NCBI GenBank assembly: GCA_964639245.1
Contig: CAZXCU010000013.1
Span: 1 to 64,000 of the forward strand
DNA length: 64,000 nt
Source of the DNA: SB15 sp964639245
GTDB lineage: Bacteria > Chloroflexota > Anaerolineae > Aggregatilineales > J027
Reading direction: 5' to 3'
The stretch's first letter is position 1. Every line of letters begins with the position of its first letter. A program made the translations under genes and the position numbers. A model generated the notes under the pieces. The model saw only the letters and a list, made by a program, of their open reading frames with translations. It was not told the origin of the DNA and did not search any database. Positions 50,771 to 59,987 of this stretch are shown piece after piece.

Positions 50771-52057
50771 TTAGGCCATGAGTTCTTCGTAGAGTTGTGT
50801 GGTTTCCTCTTCTGGCACTTGATCCTTGTGGGTCAGATTTTCGACCAACGCTTGATAGTGGGCCGCAGCTTCACTCCGACGACCCAATTTGGCGTAGATT
50901 CGCATGATTTCACGGTCAATCGTCTCTACGTCATCATTTTCGTTTGTGGCTTGCAGCAAAATGCGTAAGGCGCGTTCGTGACGGCCTCCATCCATCCGCG
51001 AACGGGCAACAGCCAGAATAGCTTCTAAGTACCCACTCCGATAGGCTTGGCGCTGGCGTTCAATCCATGGTTCCCGATGCCCTTGCAGAAATGGCCCGGA
51101 ATACAGATCAATCGCATTTTGCCATGCTTGCGCCGCTTCCTCGCCATCGGTGATGCGCCCTTTGACCAATGTCTGCATGAAATCGCTGACATCATATTGA
51201 ACATTGAGTTGGGGGTTAATCTGGTAGTAACCGTCGTTGTGAATGAGCGCATCAAAGCCAAGCGCTTTGTGTAAGCGGCGTTTGGTCACATGGAAAACAT
51301 TCACCGCTTGATCGTTGTCTAGGTTAGGCCAGAATGCGCGGCAAATTTCTGCACGAGTTACCTGAGGACGTTCTAAAGCAAATATCAACAATAAACGCGG
51401 AAGGTGTCCTTCCCATTCCTCCACCAAGGTGCCATTACACGAGACTTGACTTGGCCCAAGCGCTTTAATATTGAGGGTGACGATGGGTTCAGGCTTTTCG
51501 ACCTTGTGATCGTAGGGGTTGTCCTCAATCATGCGACCATCATCGAGGATAATCGCGTAATTTTTGGCAACCAGACTGAGCCACGGCATCCGGGGCAAGG
51601 TACGGCTGTTGATGATGACTTGGCAATTAGGCGGCAGTTTCATCAATACGTCTTCCAGGAATTCCTGAACATCATCCGCATTTTCGCTGGCATCAAATTC
51701 ATCCAAGACCAAGAAATACGGTTGGTCAGAAAGTTCATCCAAGTCCTTGTAGATGCTTTGGAGGAGGGTTTTGTAGTCAACCTGATTGGTTTCAATCCCC
51801 AATTGATAGAGATGTCGCCCAAAGGTCGGGTGTTGGTTGGCTAAGTCGTGGGCAAAGCCAGCCAGAAAAGAGTTGACATTGACATCATATGGCCCCATCG
51901 AGTAATAAAAAACGGGGCGTGGTGCTTCGGAAAGCAACTTGGCAACAACCAGCGAACGGTACTTTGACTTCGGGTGAAGGAGAATGATTTTAGCCCCGCC
52001 GGCAGATTCCAGCAGGGTATCATAACTCTCCTGCACCAAGACATGCAAATTCGTCAT
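50771..52057 (-). CDS. BTAD-domain transcriptional regulator with degenerate NTPase
   Basis: A 428-residue protein. Residues ~1-180 resemble a STAND/MalT-type NTPase, with Walker B YFLVLDEFDA intact but the P-loop region (LLHPKSKYRS) lacking the GxxxxGKS motif. Residues ~195-290 are a winged helix of the SARP/OmpR type (RAEICRAFWPNLDNDQAVNVFHVTKRRL). The C-terminal third is the TPR-like BTAD region (YSGPFLQGHREPWIERQRQAY...RALRILLQATNENDDVETIDREIMRIYAKLGR). It is probably a transcriptional activator; targets are unknown. Confidence 0.87.
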   Translation of the reverse strand: MTNLHVLVQESYDTLLESAGGAKIILLHPKSKYRSLVVAKLLSEAPRPVFYYSMGPYDVNVNSFLAGFAHDLANQHPTFGRHLYQLGIETNQVDYKTLLQSIYKDLDELSDQPYFLVLDEFDASENADDVQEFLEDVLMKLPPNCQVIINSRTLPRMPWLSLVAKNYAIILDDGRMIEDNPYDHKVEKPEPIVTLNIKALGPSQVSCNGTLVEEWEGHLPRLLLIFALERPQVTRAEICRAFWPNLDNDQAVNVFHVTKRRLHKALGFDALIHNDGYYQINPQLNVQYDVSDFMQTLVKGRITDGEEAAQAWQNAIDLYSGPFLQGHREPWIERQRQAYRSGYLEAILAVARSRMDGGRHERALRILLQATNENDDVETIDREIMRIYAKLGRRSEAAAHYQALVENLTHKDQVPEEETTQLYEELMA

Positions 52058-52358
52058 GGGACATATCCTTTAGTATAACTGACCTTTAAAAATTTAGGGT
52101 TTTGCAACCCCACCCTTCTTTAGTATATCTCTTAAGTGTCTCTTTTGGCAAGAGTCACTTAATATATATGAGACGTGTTAGAATTAGTTCAAAATCAGTT
52201 GTATTAAATTAGTTAGCGAAATGTAGTATATCACTTTAATCTATTTTAAATTAATTATCGACATAGAAAGATGAACATTTGATTAATATTTTTAATACTA
52301 TTTTTAAATAAATACACAGGAATTTAAATATGGAAAAAATTAGGTAAGAATCTTGTTT
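52058..52358. other. AT-rich intergenic region with repeats
   Basis: About 300 bases without a gene, visibly richer in A+T than the flanks. It contains three copies of TAGTATA (52071, 52121, 52224), the strong inverted repeat at 52132-52162, and stretches such as TTTTAAATTAATTA. It separates the BTAD gene from the end of the trp operon. Confidence 0.65.
52122..52162 (-). promoter_or_regulatory. promoter and operator-like repeat of the BTAD gene
   Basis: On the minus strand -35 TTGCCA (52146-52151) and -10 TATACT (52122-52127) are 18 bases apart. An inverted repeat, TTAAGTG-T-CTCTT with its complement (one T-T mismatch, loop TTGGC, 52132-52162), spans the -35 and the spacer. The gene's ATG lies 64 bases downstream. 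Confidence 0.6.
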
Positions 52359-53150
52359 TTATCGTAACTCAGCCGCAACCGCATGGGTAAACGCCGTGAC
52401 TGCCTCAAGCCCACCTTCATTCATCAGCGATACGTACTTACTCCCGATGATGATGCCATCCGCGATTTCGCCGACAGATTTGGCTTTTTCAGGGGTACCA
52501 ATTCCAAAACCAACGGCGAGCGGCTGTTTGGCAATCCGACGGACACGCTGGACAAATTCGCGTAAATCTGTAGGAAGTGCCTCGCGTGCGCCGGTCACAC
52601 CCACTACAGACACCAGATAAATAAAACCTCGTGCTTTGTTCGCTGCCAATTGAATCCGTGCTTCATTGCTGGTGGGGGCTACAAAATGGGCAAAGGCGGT
52701 ATCGTATTTTTCTGTCTGGGCTTGGAATTCATCGGCCTCGTCAGCAGGCAGGTCGGGGATAATAAAGCCACTTACCCCTGCTTCGTCGGCATCGTGTACC
52801 AGCGCCTCAAAACCATAAGCCATCATCGGATTCACGTAACTCATGAGCATCATCGGAATTGTAACCCCGCGCTGGCGCACCTGCTGCACGGCTGCTAGGC
52901 TAGTTCTCAACGTTGTGCCATTTTCCAGCGCAATCTGGGTTGCAGCTTGGATGGTTGCGCCGTCTGCGAGCGGGTCAGAGAACGGCACCCCCACTTCAAT
53001 CGCGTCTGCACCTGCTTTTGCCATCGCTTCCATGACCGCTACGGAAGTGGCTAAATCGGGGTAGCCTACTGGAAAATAAGGCATTAGGCAGGCGCGTTTT
53101 TGGCTTTTGGCCTGTGCGAAGGTTGCTTGTACCAGTGATAACCCGGACAT
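52359..53150 (-). CDS. trpA: tryptophan synthase alpha chain
   Basis: A 263-residue TIM-barrel enzyme. Family segments are present: PYFPVGYPD, DAIEVGVPFSDPLADGATIQ with the catalytic Glu and Asp60-type residue, SGFIIPDLPADEA, YLVSVVGVTGAR and GFGIGTPEKA. It cleaves indole-3-glycerol phosphate to indole, passed to TrpB. Its start overlaps the trpB stop by one base (TAATG). It is the last gene of the trp run; no T-tract terminator follows. Confidence 0.96.
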   Translation of the reverse strand: MSGLSLVQATFAQAKSQKRACLMPYFPVGYPDLATSVAVMEAMAKAGADAIEVGVPFSDPLADGATIQAATQIALENGTTLRTSLAAVQQVRQRGVTIPMMLMSYVNPMMAYGFEALVHDADEAGVSGFIIPDLPADEADEFQAQTEKYDTAFAHFVAPTSNEARIQLAANKARGFIYLVSVVGVTGAREALPTDLREFVQRVRRIAKQPLAVGFGIGTPEKAKSVGEIADGIIIGSKYVSLMNEGGLEAVTAFTHAVAAELR

Positions 53151-54361
53151 TAAATGGAACCTCCCAGTGCTTGAAAAACAGTATCAAGGTCTTTGTCTCC
53201 CCGCCCGGAAAGGTTGACCAATATCATGGATTCTTTGGGCATCGTGGGGGCAAGTTTAATCACTTCGGCAACCGCATGGGCGGATTCCAACGCGGGAATG
53301 ATGCCTTCTAATTTACACAGCAGCTGAAAAGCGCTCAGGGTGTCTGCATCAGTGGCATAGGTATATTCGGTGCGTCCAATATCGCGCAAAAAGGCATGTT
53401 CTGGCCCAACGGAAGGATAATCCAACCCGGCAGAAATGCTGTGGGTTTCTTCGATTTGACCATCGCTGGTTTGCAGGACATAAGAACGTGTGCCATGCAA
53501 AATGCCGGGACGGGCTTTGGCATCTCCGGCGAAGCGTGCTGCATGTTTGCCAGACTCCACCCCTTCACCACCAGCCTCTACGCCAATGAGCCGCACCCCT
53601 TCATCTTCACGGAAAGCATGGAACATACCAATCGCGTTGCTGCCGCCCCCCACACACGCCACAATTGCATCGGGTAGGGTTCGGGTACGTTCTAAAATTT
53701 GCTGACGCGCTTCTTTGCCAATAATGGATTGAAAATCGCGCACCATCTGGGGGTAGGGATGCGGGCCGAGCGCCGAGCCAAGCAAATAAAAGGTATCACG
53801 CACATTCGTTACCCAGTCACGCATGGCTTCATTAATGGCATCTTTGAGAGTTTTGCTGCCCGTTTCTACCGGACGCACTTCTGCCCCCAACAATTTCATC
53901 CGCAGCACATTGGGTTTTTGGCGGGCAATATCCACGCTGCCCATATAGATTACACAGTCTAAGCCTAAATACGCGCAGGCGGTGGCGGTGCCAACGCCAT
54001 GTTGACCCGCCCCCGTTTCAGCGATAATACGCTGTTTGCCCATCCGTTTGGCTAACAACGCCTGCCCCAACGCATTGTTGATTTTGTGTGCGCCACTGTG
54101 GGCTAAATCTTCCCGCTTGAGGTAAATTTGCGCCCCGCCCAGATACTCGGTTAATCGTTTGGCATAACTAATCGGAGTCGGACGACCCGTATAGGTATGG
54201 TGCAGGTGCAGGAGTTCTGACTGAAAGGCTGGATCGTCTTTAAATTCGCCATAGGCTTCGGTGAGGTCATCCAGCGCGGGAACAATTGTTTCTGGCACAA
54301 AGCGTCCGCCAAATGCGCCATAGTAGCCGCGTTCATTGGGTACATTGCTGTTGGGGAACAT
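53150..54361 (-). CDS. trpB: tryptophan synthase beta chain
   Basis: A 403-residue PLP enzyme of the TrpB1 type. GAFGGRFVPETIVPAL, the Schiff-base lysine in SGAHKINNALGQ, GAGQHGVGTAT, VGGGSNAIGMF and SAGLDYPSVGPEH are all present. It makes tryptophan from indole and serine. ATG 54361 is chosen over a TTG two codons upstream, because AAGGA is six bases from the ATG. It follows trpF by nine bases. Confidence 0.96.
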   Translation of the reverse strand: MFPNSNVPNERGYYGAFGGRFVPETIVPALDDLTEAYGEFKDDPAFQSELLHLHHTYTGRPTPISYAKRLTEYLGGAQIYLKREDLAHSGAHKINNALGQALLAKRMGKQRIIAETGAGQHGVGTATACAYLGLDCVIYMGSVDIARQKPNVLRMKLLGAEVRPVETGSKTLKDAINEAMRDWVTNVRDTFYLLGSALGPHPYPQMVRDFQSIIGKEARQQILERTRTLPDAIVACVGGGSNAIGMFHAFREDEGVRLIGVEAGGEGVESGKHAARFAGDAKARPGILHGTRSYVLQTSDGQIEETHSISAGLDYPSVGPEHAFLRDIGRTEYTYATDADTLSAFQLLCKLEGIIPALESAHAVAEVIKLAPTMPKESMILVNLSGRGDKDLDTVFQALGGSI

Positions 54362-54370
54362 GCACAATCC

Positions 54371-55030
54371 TTAAAAACTTTTGGCTTTTGCGATGAAATT
54401 TCTGACTTTGGCGTGGTCTTTTTTGCCCTTCGATTCCTCCACCCCGCTTGCCACATCCACGCCGAACGGCTGATATTTCCAGACCATATCCGCCACATTA
54501 TCCGGGTTTAGCCCACCCGCAATCATGGCGCGTTCGGACAGCACACACACCTGCTTAATGATGTCCGGGTCGCCTGTTTCACCCGTTCCACCGTGCATAC
54601 TCGGATGATAGGTGTCGACCATGATTTCAGGATAAAAATGGCTGCTGGAAGCATAGGGGGCGTAAGTTTCAAATTGAGCAACCGTTTCTTCGAGTGTTTT
54701 GGGGTGAATAACCTTATAGGCGCTGCCCGCGAGTGCCGCGATGGTTTCAGGCGGTTCATCACCACTCAGTTGCGCTAAATCCAACCCTACCAGTGTCATG
54801 GTGCTTTCAACGATTTTAGCTGATTCATTGACAAACACCCCCACCAGCAGTGGCGTATCGTTGCCAAATTCGACTTTCAGCAAATTGATGATGGATTGGG
54901 CTTTTTCGATGGTCACGCCGCGTGGACTGGCAGGATAAAAAATAAATCCCAGCAGATCCGCCCCGGCCTGCACCGCCACCCGCGCATCTTCGATATTGGT
55001 TAACCCACAGATTTTGACGCGAACTGCCAT
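54371..55030 (-). CDS. trpF: phosphoribosylanthranilate isomerase
   Basis: A 219-residue TIM-barrel isomerase. VKICGLTNIEDARVAV carries the catalytic cysteine, LLGFIFYPASPRGV is the phosphate-side segment, and IAGGLNPDNV and GVDVASGVEESKGKKD end the barrel. It converts N-(5-phosphoribosyl)anthranilate to the carboxyphenylamino-deoxyribulose phosphate used by TrpC. It lies three bases after trpC. Confidence 0.94.
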   Translation of the reverse strand: MAVRVKICGLTNIEDARVAVQAGADLLGFIFYPASPRGVTIEKAQSIINLLKVEFGNDTPLLVGVFVNESAKIVESTMTLVGLDLAQLSGDEPPETIAALAGSAYKVIHPKTLEETVAQFETYAPYASSSHFYPEIMVDTYHPSMHGGTGETGDPDIIKQVCVLSERAMIAGGLNPDNVADMVWKYQPFGVDVASGVEESKGKKDHAKVRNFIAKAKSF

Positions 55031-55033
55031 CGG

Positions 55034-55834
55034 TTATGACCTTTTATGTGGAATCGTGCTGAGTGCGTGTATTTTTTGGGCGCGGTCTGGTGCTTTGACG
55101 ATGGTTTCCCCGACCAGAATCGCATCCACCCGCCCTAGGGCTTGTACATCTTCCGCCGTTTGTAGACCGCTTTCCCCGACCAAAAGGGTTTCCGGTGGGA
55201 TAAGCGCTGCTAATCGGGCAGTCGTATGCAAATCCACAGAAAAATCATGCAAATTACGGTTGTTGACCCCAATCAAGGGCGCATGAAGGGCAAGGGCGCG
55301 GCGCGTTTCTTCCTCGTTATGCACTTCGACCAGCGCGGCTAATCCGAGTTCGTGCGCTAACCCGTGTAATTCCGCCATCAGCCCATCTTCTAAAACAGCC
55401 GCAATCAGCAAAATGGCATCAGCACCGGCGGCGCGTGCTTCATAGAGTTGGTAGGGAGCAATCGTAAAATCTTTTCGCAGCAGGGGAATCTTCACGGCGG
55501 TATGAATGGCTTTTAAATAGTCTAAATGTCCCATAAAAAATTGTTCATCGGTCAAAATAGAAATCCCCGATGCCCCGTGCTGCTCATAAAATTGGGCAAG
55601 TTCCACCGGATGAAACGGGTCGATTAAAATTCCTTTAGAGGGAGAGGCTTTTTTCACTTCTGCAATAAGCGCGATTGTGTCTTTTTGCAGCGCTGCCATA
55701 AAATCAAGCGGTGGCGGGGCATCCTGACAGACGGATTTCAATTCCGCGAGGGCTACACGGTTTTGGGCAGCTTCGACTTCGGTGTGTTTATGGGCGATGA
55801 TTTTGTCGAGAATCGTGCCAGTTGCAACAGTCAT
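55034..55834 (-). CDS. trpC: indole-3-glycerol phosphate synthase
   Basis: A 266-residue barrel enzyme. IAEVKKASPSKGIL has the catalytic lysine, PLLRKDFTIAPYQLYEARAAGADAILLI the second lysine, and IGVNNRNLHDFSVDLH and LVGESGLQTAEDV the phosphate site. It forms indole-3-glycerol phosphate. The start overlaps trpD by four bases (coupling). TrpC is not fused to TrpF here. Confidence 0.95.
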   Translation of the reverse strand: MTVATGTILDKIIAHKHTEVEAAQNRVALAELKSVCQDAPPPLDFMAALQKDTIALIAEVKKASPSKGILIDPFHPVELAQFYEQHGASGISILTDEQFFMGHLDYLKAIHTAVKIPLLRKDFTIAPYQLYEARAAGADAILLIAAVLEDGLMAELHGLAHELGLAALVEVHNEEETRRALALHAPLIGVNNRNLHDFSVDLHTTARLAALIPPETLLVGESGLQTAEDVQALGRVDAILVGETIVKAPDRAQKIHALSTIPHKRS

Positions 55835-56856
55835 TGGGCAAGTTCCTGCGAATAGCGCACCAAGCCATCCAACTTTTCCAGCGCCTTGCCAGATTCCAGA
55901 ATTTGCCGTGCCATCTGCAATCCGTCCGCAATCGTTGTCACTTTATCTGCCGCCACCAACCCTGCCGCTGCATTCAGCAGCACGACCTCGCGTTGCGCCG
56001 AAGTTCCCTGCCCGCTTAAAATATCCCGCGCAATTTTGGCATTATCGGCGGGTTCTCCGCCCTGAATATCCGCCAGTGTGACCCGTTGTAAGCCGAGTTC
56101 GTCAGGGTCAAGGGTGTAGGTGTTGACTTTCCCATCAGACAGCTCGCTAATGGTGTTGACTCCGGTAGTGGTGAGTTCGTCTAACCCACCTTCGCCATGC
56201 ACAACCAGAACATGGGTGGAGCCGAGTTCTTTTAAGACATGGGCAATGGTTTCGGTCATGCTTTGCGAATAAATTCCCATCACCTGCCGTTTGACATTGG
56301 CGGGATTGGTCAACGGCCCCAGAATATTAAAAACCGTTCGCACGCCCATTTCACGGCGTGGCCCGATGGCATGTTTCATGGCGGGGTGAAACGCCACCGC
56401 AAACATGAAACCAATCCCTATTTTTTCAATACACAATCCGACTTTTTCGGGAGAAAGTTCTAAATTAACACCGAGCGCGTTGAGGACATCGGCAGACCCG
56501 CTTTTGCTGGATGCACCGCGATTGCCATGTTTGGCGACAGGCACACCCGCCCCCGCCACAATAAACGAGGCGGTGGTCGAAATGTTAAATGTATTTGACC
56601 CGTCGCCGCCTGTTCCGCAGGTATCCACCGCACCATCGATGCTCAGTTCGACATGTTTACTGAGTTCGCGCATGGCGGTAGCGCTGGCGGCAATTTCCTC
56701 AACAGTTTCGCCTTTCAAGCGCAGCCCCATCAAATACGCCCCGATTTGGGCGTGGGTGGCTGTTCCTTCCATGATGTCCTGCATGGCAGCATGGGCTTCG
56801 GCAAAGGTTAAATCTTCTTTTTGAGAAACTTTTCTAATCGCAGTCTGGATACCCAT
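55831..56856 (-). CDS. trpD: anthranilate phosphoribosyltransferase
   Basis: A 341-residue enzyme. The PRPP-binding GTGGDGSNTFNIST, the KHGNRGASSKSGSADVLNALG segment and GPLTNPANVKRQVMGIYS are diagnostic. It joins anthranilate and PRPP. It is the first gene of the trpDCFBA run; trpE and trpG are not in the window. The 80 bases upstream contain TTGCGA and AAAAAT spaced 17 apart on the minus strand as a weak promoter candidate. Confidence 0.96.
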   Translation of the reverse strand: MGIQTAIRKVSQKEDLTFAEAHAAMQDIMEGTATHAQIGAYLMGLRLKGETVEEIAASATAMRELSKHVELSIDGAVDTCGTGGDGSNTFNISTTASFIVAGAGVPVAKHGNRGASSKSGSADVLNALGVNLELSPEKVGLCIEKIGIGFMFAVAFHPAMKHAIGPRREMGVRTVFNILGPLTNPANVKRQVMGIYSQSMTETIAHVLKELGSTHVLVVHGEGGLDELTTTGVNTISELSDGKVNTYTLDPDELGLQRVTLADIQGGEPADNAKIARDILSGQGTSAQREVVLLNAAAGLVAADKVTTIADGLQMARQILESGKALEKLDGLVRYSQELAQ

Positions 56857-56936
56857 TTAAAAAACCTTATCAAGATGGGGTATTTTTTGCATTTAATTCA
56901 GGATTCGCAAGTGATAGATTGCACAATAGTACCACG

Positions 56937-57785
56937 CTAATAGGGTTGTGCAACACTTGTCCAGAGTCCGGGCGCACCTGCCACTAAAATATAGGTTTGG
57001 CCTGTTTGTGGCACAAAAATCATCTCGCCACGTTCAAACGAGAGGGCATAAGCGCTGGCACTCCCAATTTCGTCTCCGGTTGCCCAGCCCAAGTTTTCGC
57101 TCATCCCGCCTGTTTCGCGCCACACCTTCCCGAAACCACGAATCGGTTCGAGTCGTCCGGCGGGGGGAGTCAATCCTACCGACACCGGATCACTCCCATC
57201 GCGCCATGTGTCGTTAAAACGCTGGAAAGTACCGTCGCTGAAAATGGCAAAAATCCCTGCTTGGGCAGTTGCGCCAACCGAAGACACCCAGACCATCGCG
57301 CCACGTTCATAAGTTTGATAGGCACTGTTCACGGGGACTGCCGCGCCTGTTCCCAGCGGACAGCCAATCTGGGCGGCAAGGTCAGGATTGCTGGTGTAAA
57401 TCGTGCCAAATCCGCCCTGTGGGGCGCTGGTACAAACCGTGGTTGCCCCACTCGCTGGCGCACCGCCCACCGGAACAAGAATCGCGCCCGGTGTAACAGG
57501 CGTATCCGTCGGAGTCGGGGTAAAAGTGGGGGTGGGGGTGGTCGCGGGGGTCGAAGTTGCCGGATTGGTCGGGGTACGCTGAACACTGACATCCTGCCCC
57601 GGCAGTGTGGGTGCTAACACAGGCGAGGGCGAAGGGGTAAAAGTAGCCGTGACAATTAAAAATTGGGGTTCGGTAGTCGCTGTTAAAACAATCGGGGTTA
57701 GGGTTGGCGCGTTGGATACCAAATCACACCCGCCCAAAAATAGGAGCAGTAGCAGACTACTGAGAAGGAAGCACTTTGGTCGCAT
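56937..57785 (-). CDS. putative lipoprotein with Thr/Pro linker and LGFP-like region
   Basis: A 282-residue exported protein. The signal peptide ends in the lipobox LGGC (Cys20), so the mature protein is probably lipid-anchored. A Thr/Pro-rich linker (about 55-105) follows, then a domain with repeated W/Y-G-E-R-G-x-M elements: YERGAMVWVSS, FNDTWRDG, FGKVWRE, LGWATGDE and FERGEMIFVPQ, similar to LGFP-type cell-wall repeats. Its role is unknown; such proteins recur in Chloroflexota. Confidence 0.75.
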   Translation of the reverse strand: MRPKCFLLSSLLLLLFLGGCDLVSNAPTLTPIVLTATTEPQFLIVTATFTPSPSPVLAPTLPGQDVSVQRTPTNPATSTPATTPTPTFTPTPTDTPVTPGAILVPVGGAPASGATTVCTSAPQGGFGTIYTSNPDLAAQIGCPLGTGAAVPVNSAYQTYERGAMVWVSSVGATAQAGIFAIFSDGTFQRFNDTWRDGSDPVSVGLTPPAGRLEPIRGFGKVWRETGGMSENLGWATGDEIGSASAYALSFERGEMIFVPQTGQTYILVAGAPGLWTSVAQPY

Positions 57786-57806
57786 ATTGCAAAATTATAC
57801 ACACAA

Positions 57807-57830
57807 CAAGGGGCTTAAGCCCCCTGTCTG
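57807..57830. repeat. palindromic dispersed repeat, copy 2; possible cpaF terminator
   Basis: Contains the perfect palindrome GGGGCTTAAGCCCC (57810-57823). In the minus direction it is followed by TTGTTGTGTG and TATAATTTT, so it may help end cpaF transcripts. It matches the element at 4002-4025 at 21 of 24 positions. Confidence 0.55.
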
Positions 57831-57863
57831 TGTAATTTGTTTCCAGAAAATGCACAAAAATCC

Positions 57864-59396
57864 CTAGCGGCTGCGGTTGAATGACCCCATCCCCCCGAAT
57901 AAGCCGGGTGGAAGTTTGATTTTTTGTTCTTCAAAACGGCTGTAGAAATTAGGCCGCAAGCCAGTTGGTTCAAGCTGACCCCCGCCTTCATGACTGGGCT
58001 GCATCCCGGTATGACCGGGGGTTTTGTAGACGAACAAATCCTGCAAGGTGATTTGCTGGCCTTCCATCCCCTGAACTTCCGTAATCTGGGTAATTTTACG
58101 GCTGCCATCTTTCAAGCGTGCCTGCTGGATGAACAAGTCTACCGCGCTGGCAATCTGGGTACGCACAATTTCAAGCGGAATATCCATCCCCGCCATCATC
58201 GCCAGCGTTTCCAGACGGGCAACCGCATCACGCGGGCTGTTGGAGTGGACGGTGGTGAGCGAACCATCATGCCCGGTGTTCATCGCCTGGAGCATGTCCA
58301 TGGCTGCGCCGTCACGAATTTCCCCCACCACCACGCGGTCAGGACGCATACGCAAACTGCCTTTTACAAGGTCACGAATGACCAATGCCCCGTCTTTTGT
58401 GCCTTGCATCGGCGGGCAGGTTTCCAGACGCACCACATGCCGCTGACTCATTTGCAATTCGGCGGAGTCCTCAATCGTCACCACGCGCTCATCTTCGGGA
58501 ATAAAACCGCTAATCACGTTTAAAAGGGTGGTTTTCCCTGAGCCTGTCCCGCCCGATACCACAATATTCAGGCGAATCCGCACACAGGCTTTGAGGAACA
58601 TGGCAACTTCTTCGGTAAACGAACCGAATTTTACCAAATCCTGCCATGTCAGGCGTTTTTCAGGAAATTTACGAATCGTCAGCGTCGTACCACACAATGC
58701 CGAGGGGGGCATGATGAGATGTACACGGCTGCCATCGGGCAAACGGGCATCCACCATTGGATTCACACGGCTGAAATCGCGCTGCATGGGTCGCACAATC
58801 CGATGTGATGTCCATTGGATATGGTCGTCATCATCCCAGACAATTTCGGTTTCCTGCAATTTGCCTTTGCGTTCGGCAAACACAATTTCCGCCCCATTGA
58901 CCATGATTTCCGAATAGGAACGGTCATTGATGAGGGGGTCAATCGCGCCAAAACCGAGCAAATCTTTAATCAGCGCGTCTTCCAGCTCGTTATATTCATC
59001 CTGCGAAAGCTGGATATTCGAGCGCTGAAGCAAGGTTTGTAGGCGTGTTTTGACGAGTTTCCGATGCTCAGGGTTGGTGGAGGACATCGCATCAAATTCA
59101 TCGGGCGAGGACACCAGTTTTGGGCGTAACTGGGCGCGAAGTTTGGCGATTTTAGGGGTGGTGCGGCGCTTGGGGGGCGGCACATATTCTTCCGAACCTT
59201 CTGCCAGATATTCATATTTAGACACTGGTTCTGCGGACGCGGGCGGCGCAACAGACGCAGGCGCTGCCACCGGAGAGGGTTCTGGAAAGGCCAACGCTGG
59301 CTCGCTGTTTCCGCGTAAATCGTCCAGTGATTGAATTCTGGGTTTATCATCCGGGGGTTTATTCCCGCCCGTCAGTTTGGAGAGTCTTGAACCCAT
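57864..59396 (-). CDS. cpaF: CpaF/TadA-type secretion ATPase
   Basis: A 510-residue type II/IV secretion ATPase. A disordered Ala/Pro-rich N-terminus (about 1-85) precedes the helical N-domain and the RecA core: EIMVNGAEIVFAER, Walker A VSGGTGSGKTT, the Asp box VTIEDSAEL, HVVRLETCP, Walker B region RPDRVVVGEIRDGAA and TGHDGSLTTVHSN. Such ATPases drive Tad-type pilus assembly or secretion. No TadB/TadC, pilin or CpaB gene is adjacent, so partners must lie elsewhere. Confidence 0.93.
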   Translation of the reverse strand: MGSRLSKLTGGNKPPDDKPRIQSLDDLRGNSEPALAFPEPSPVAAPASVAPPASAEPVSKYEYLAEGSEEYVPPPKRRTTPKIAKLRAQLRPKLVSSPDEFDAMSSTNPEHRKLVKTRLQTLLQRSNIQLSQDEYNELEDALIKDLLGFGAIDPLINDRSYSEIMVNGAEIVFAERKGKLQETEIVWDDDDHIQWTSHRIVRPMQRDFSRVNPMVDARLPDGSRVHLIMPPSALCGTTLTIRKFPEKRLTWQDLVKFGSFTEEVAMFLKACVRIRLNIVVSGGTGSGKTTLLNVISGFIPEDERVVTIEDSAELQMSQRHVVRLETCPPMQGTKDGALVIRDLVKGSLRMRPDRVVVGEIRDGAAMDMLQAMNTGHDGSLTTVHSNSPRDAVARLETLAMMAGMDIPLEIVRTQIASAVDLFIQQARLKDGSRKITQITEVQGMEGQQITLQDLFVYKTPGHTGMQPSHEGGGQLEPTGLRPNFYSRFEEQKIKLPPGLFGGMGSFNRSR

Positions 59397-59482
59397 ACGA
59401 CATCCTTATCAAGCCATCAAAACGTTCCTAAACAGTGTAGAATGACTCGCTTGTTCACACAACCCAACGCCCTCAAAATGCG

Positions 59483-59510
59483 GATATTCTTCACGATTGG
59501 TGAGAATATC
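59483..59510. promoter_or_regulatory. inverted repeat between divergent genes
   Basis: GATATTCTTCAC and GTGAGAATATC pair over 11 bases with one bulge around a 5-base loop. It lies between cpaF (minus) and a hypothetical gene (plus). An extended -10, TGGTATGAT (59531-59539), follows on the plus strand. Operator function is inferred. Confidence 0.45.
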
Positions 59511-59578
59511 TCGCCTTGCGCGGTTTGCTTTGGTATGATTATCTTGAAAAATTTATCCGAATGTTGAGTGAGCGATTT

Positions 59579-59983
59579 ATGGCGACAAATGCGGTAACGT
59601 GGTTTTATAACGAGCCAGAAACAGGCCGTCCTTACATGATTTCCGAACGGGTGAACCAGACTTTTTGGGCGAATCGGATTAATGGTGTTTATTTCACATG
59701 TGTTTCAGGTGAAGCCCCCTATCGTTTGGTAGGCCGTTGGAATGATCAGGTCGATGTGGAAATCGAATTTGAAGTTCGTAAGGTATTTATCCTGCGGATG
59801 AGCCAAGAATCCGAGGCTTTCATTCGGGGGGTCAAAGAAATTCTAGGGTTTAATCCCACCGTTGCTTACATGGATTCGGACAAACGGTTTGTGACCGAAT
59901 GGTACGCCCAAGATGCCGAAAAACGTTTGAAAGAAGTGCAGGGCAATCCCAGTTTCCAGAACGTCAAACGGTACAAGAAATAA
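59579..59983 (+). CDS. small hypothetical protein
   Basis: A 134-residue soluble protein without a recognised domain. It starts MATNAVTWFYNEPETGRPYM and has a beta-rich middle (VEIEFEVRKVFILRMS) and a helical, basic C-terminus (AQDAEKRLKEVQ). ATG 59579 is chosen with GAGTGAG seven bases upstream; in-frame upstream codons extend it to 155 residues but lack such a site. It is followed four bases later by another hypothetical gene. Confidence 0.55.
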   Translation: MATNAVTWFYNEPETGRPYMISERVNQTFWANRINGVYFTCVSGEAPYRLVGRWNDQVDVEIEFEVRKVFILRMSQESEAFIRGVKEILGFNPTVAYMDSDKRFVTEWYAQDAEKRLKEVQGNPSFQNVKRYKK

Positions 59984-59987
59984 CCTG

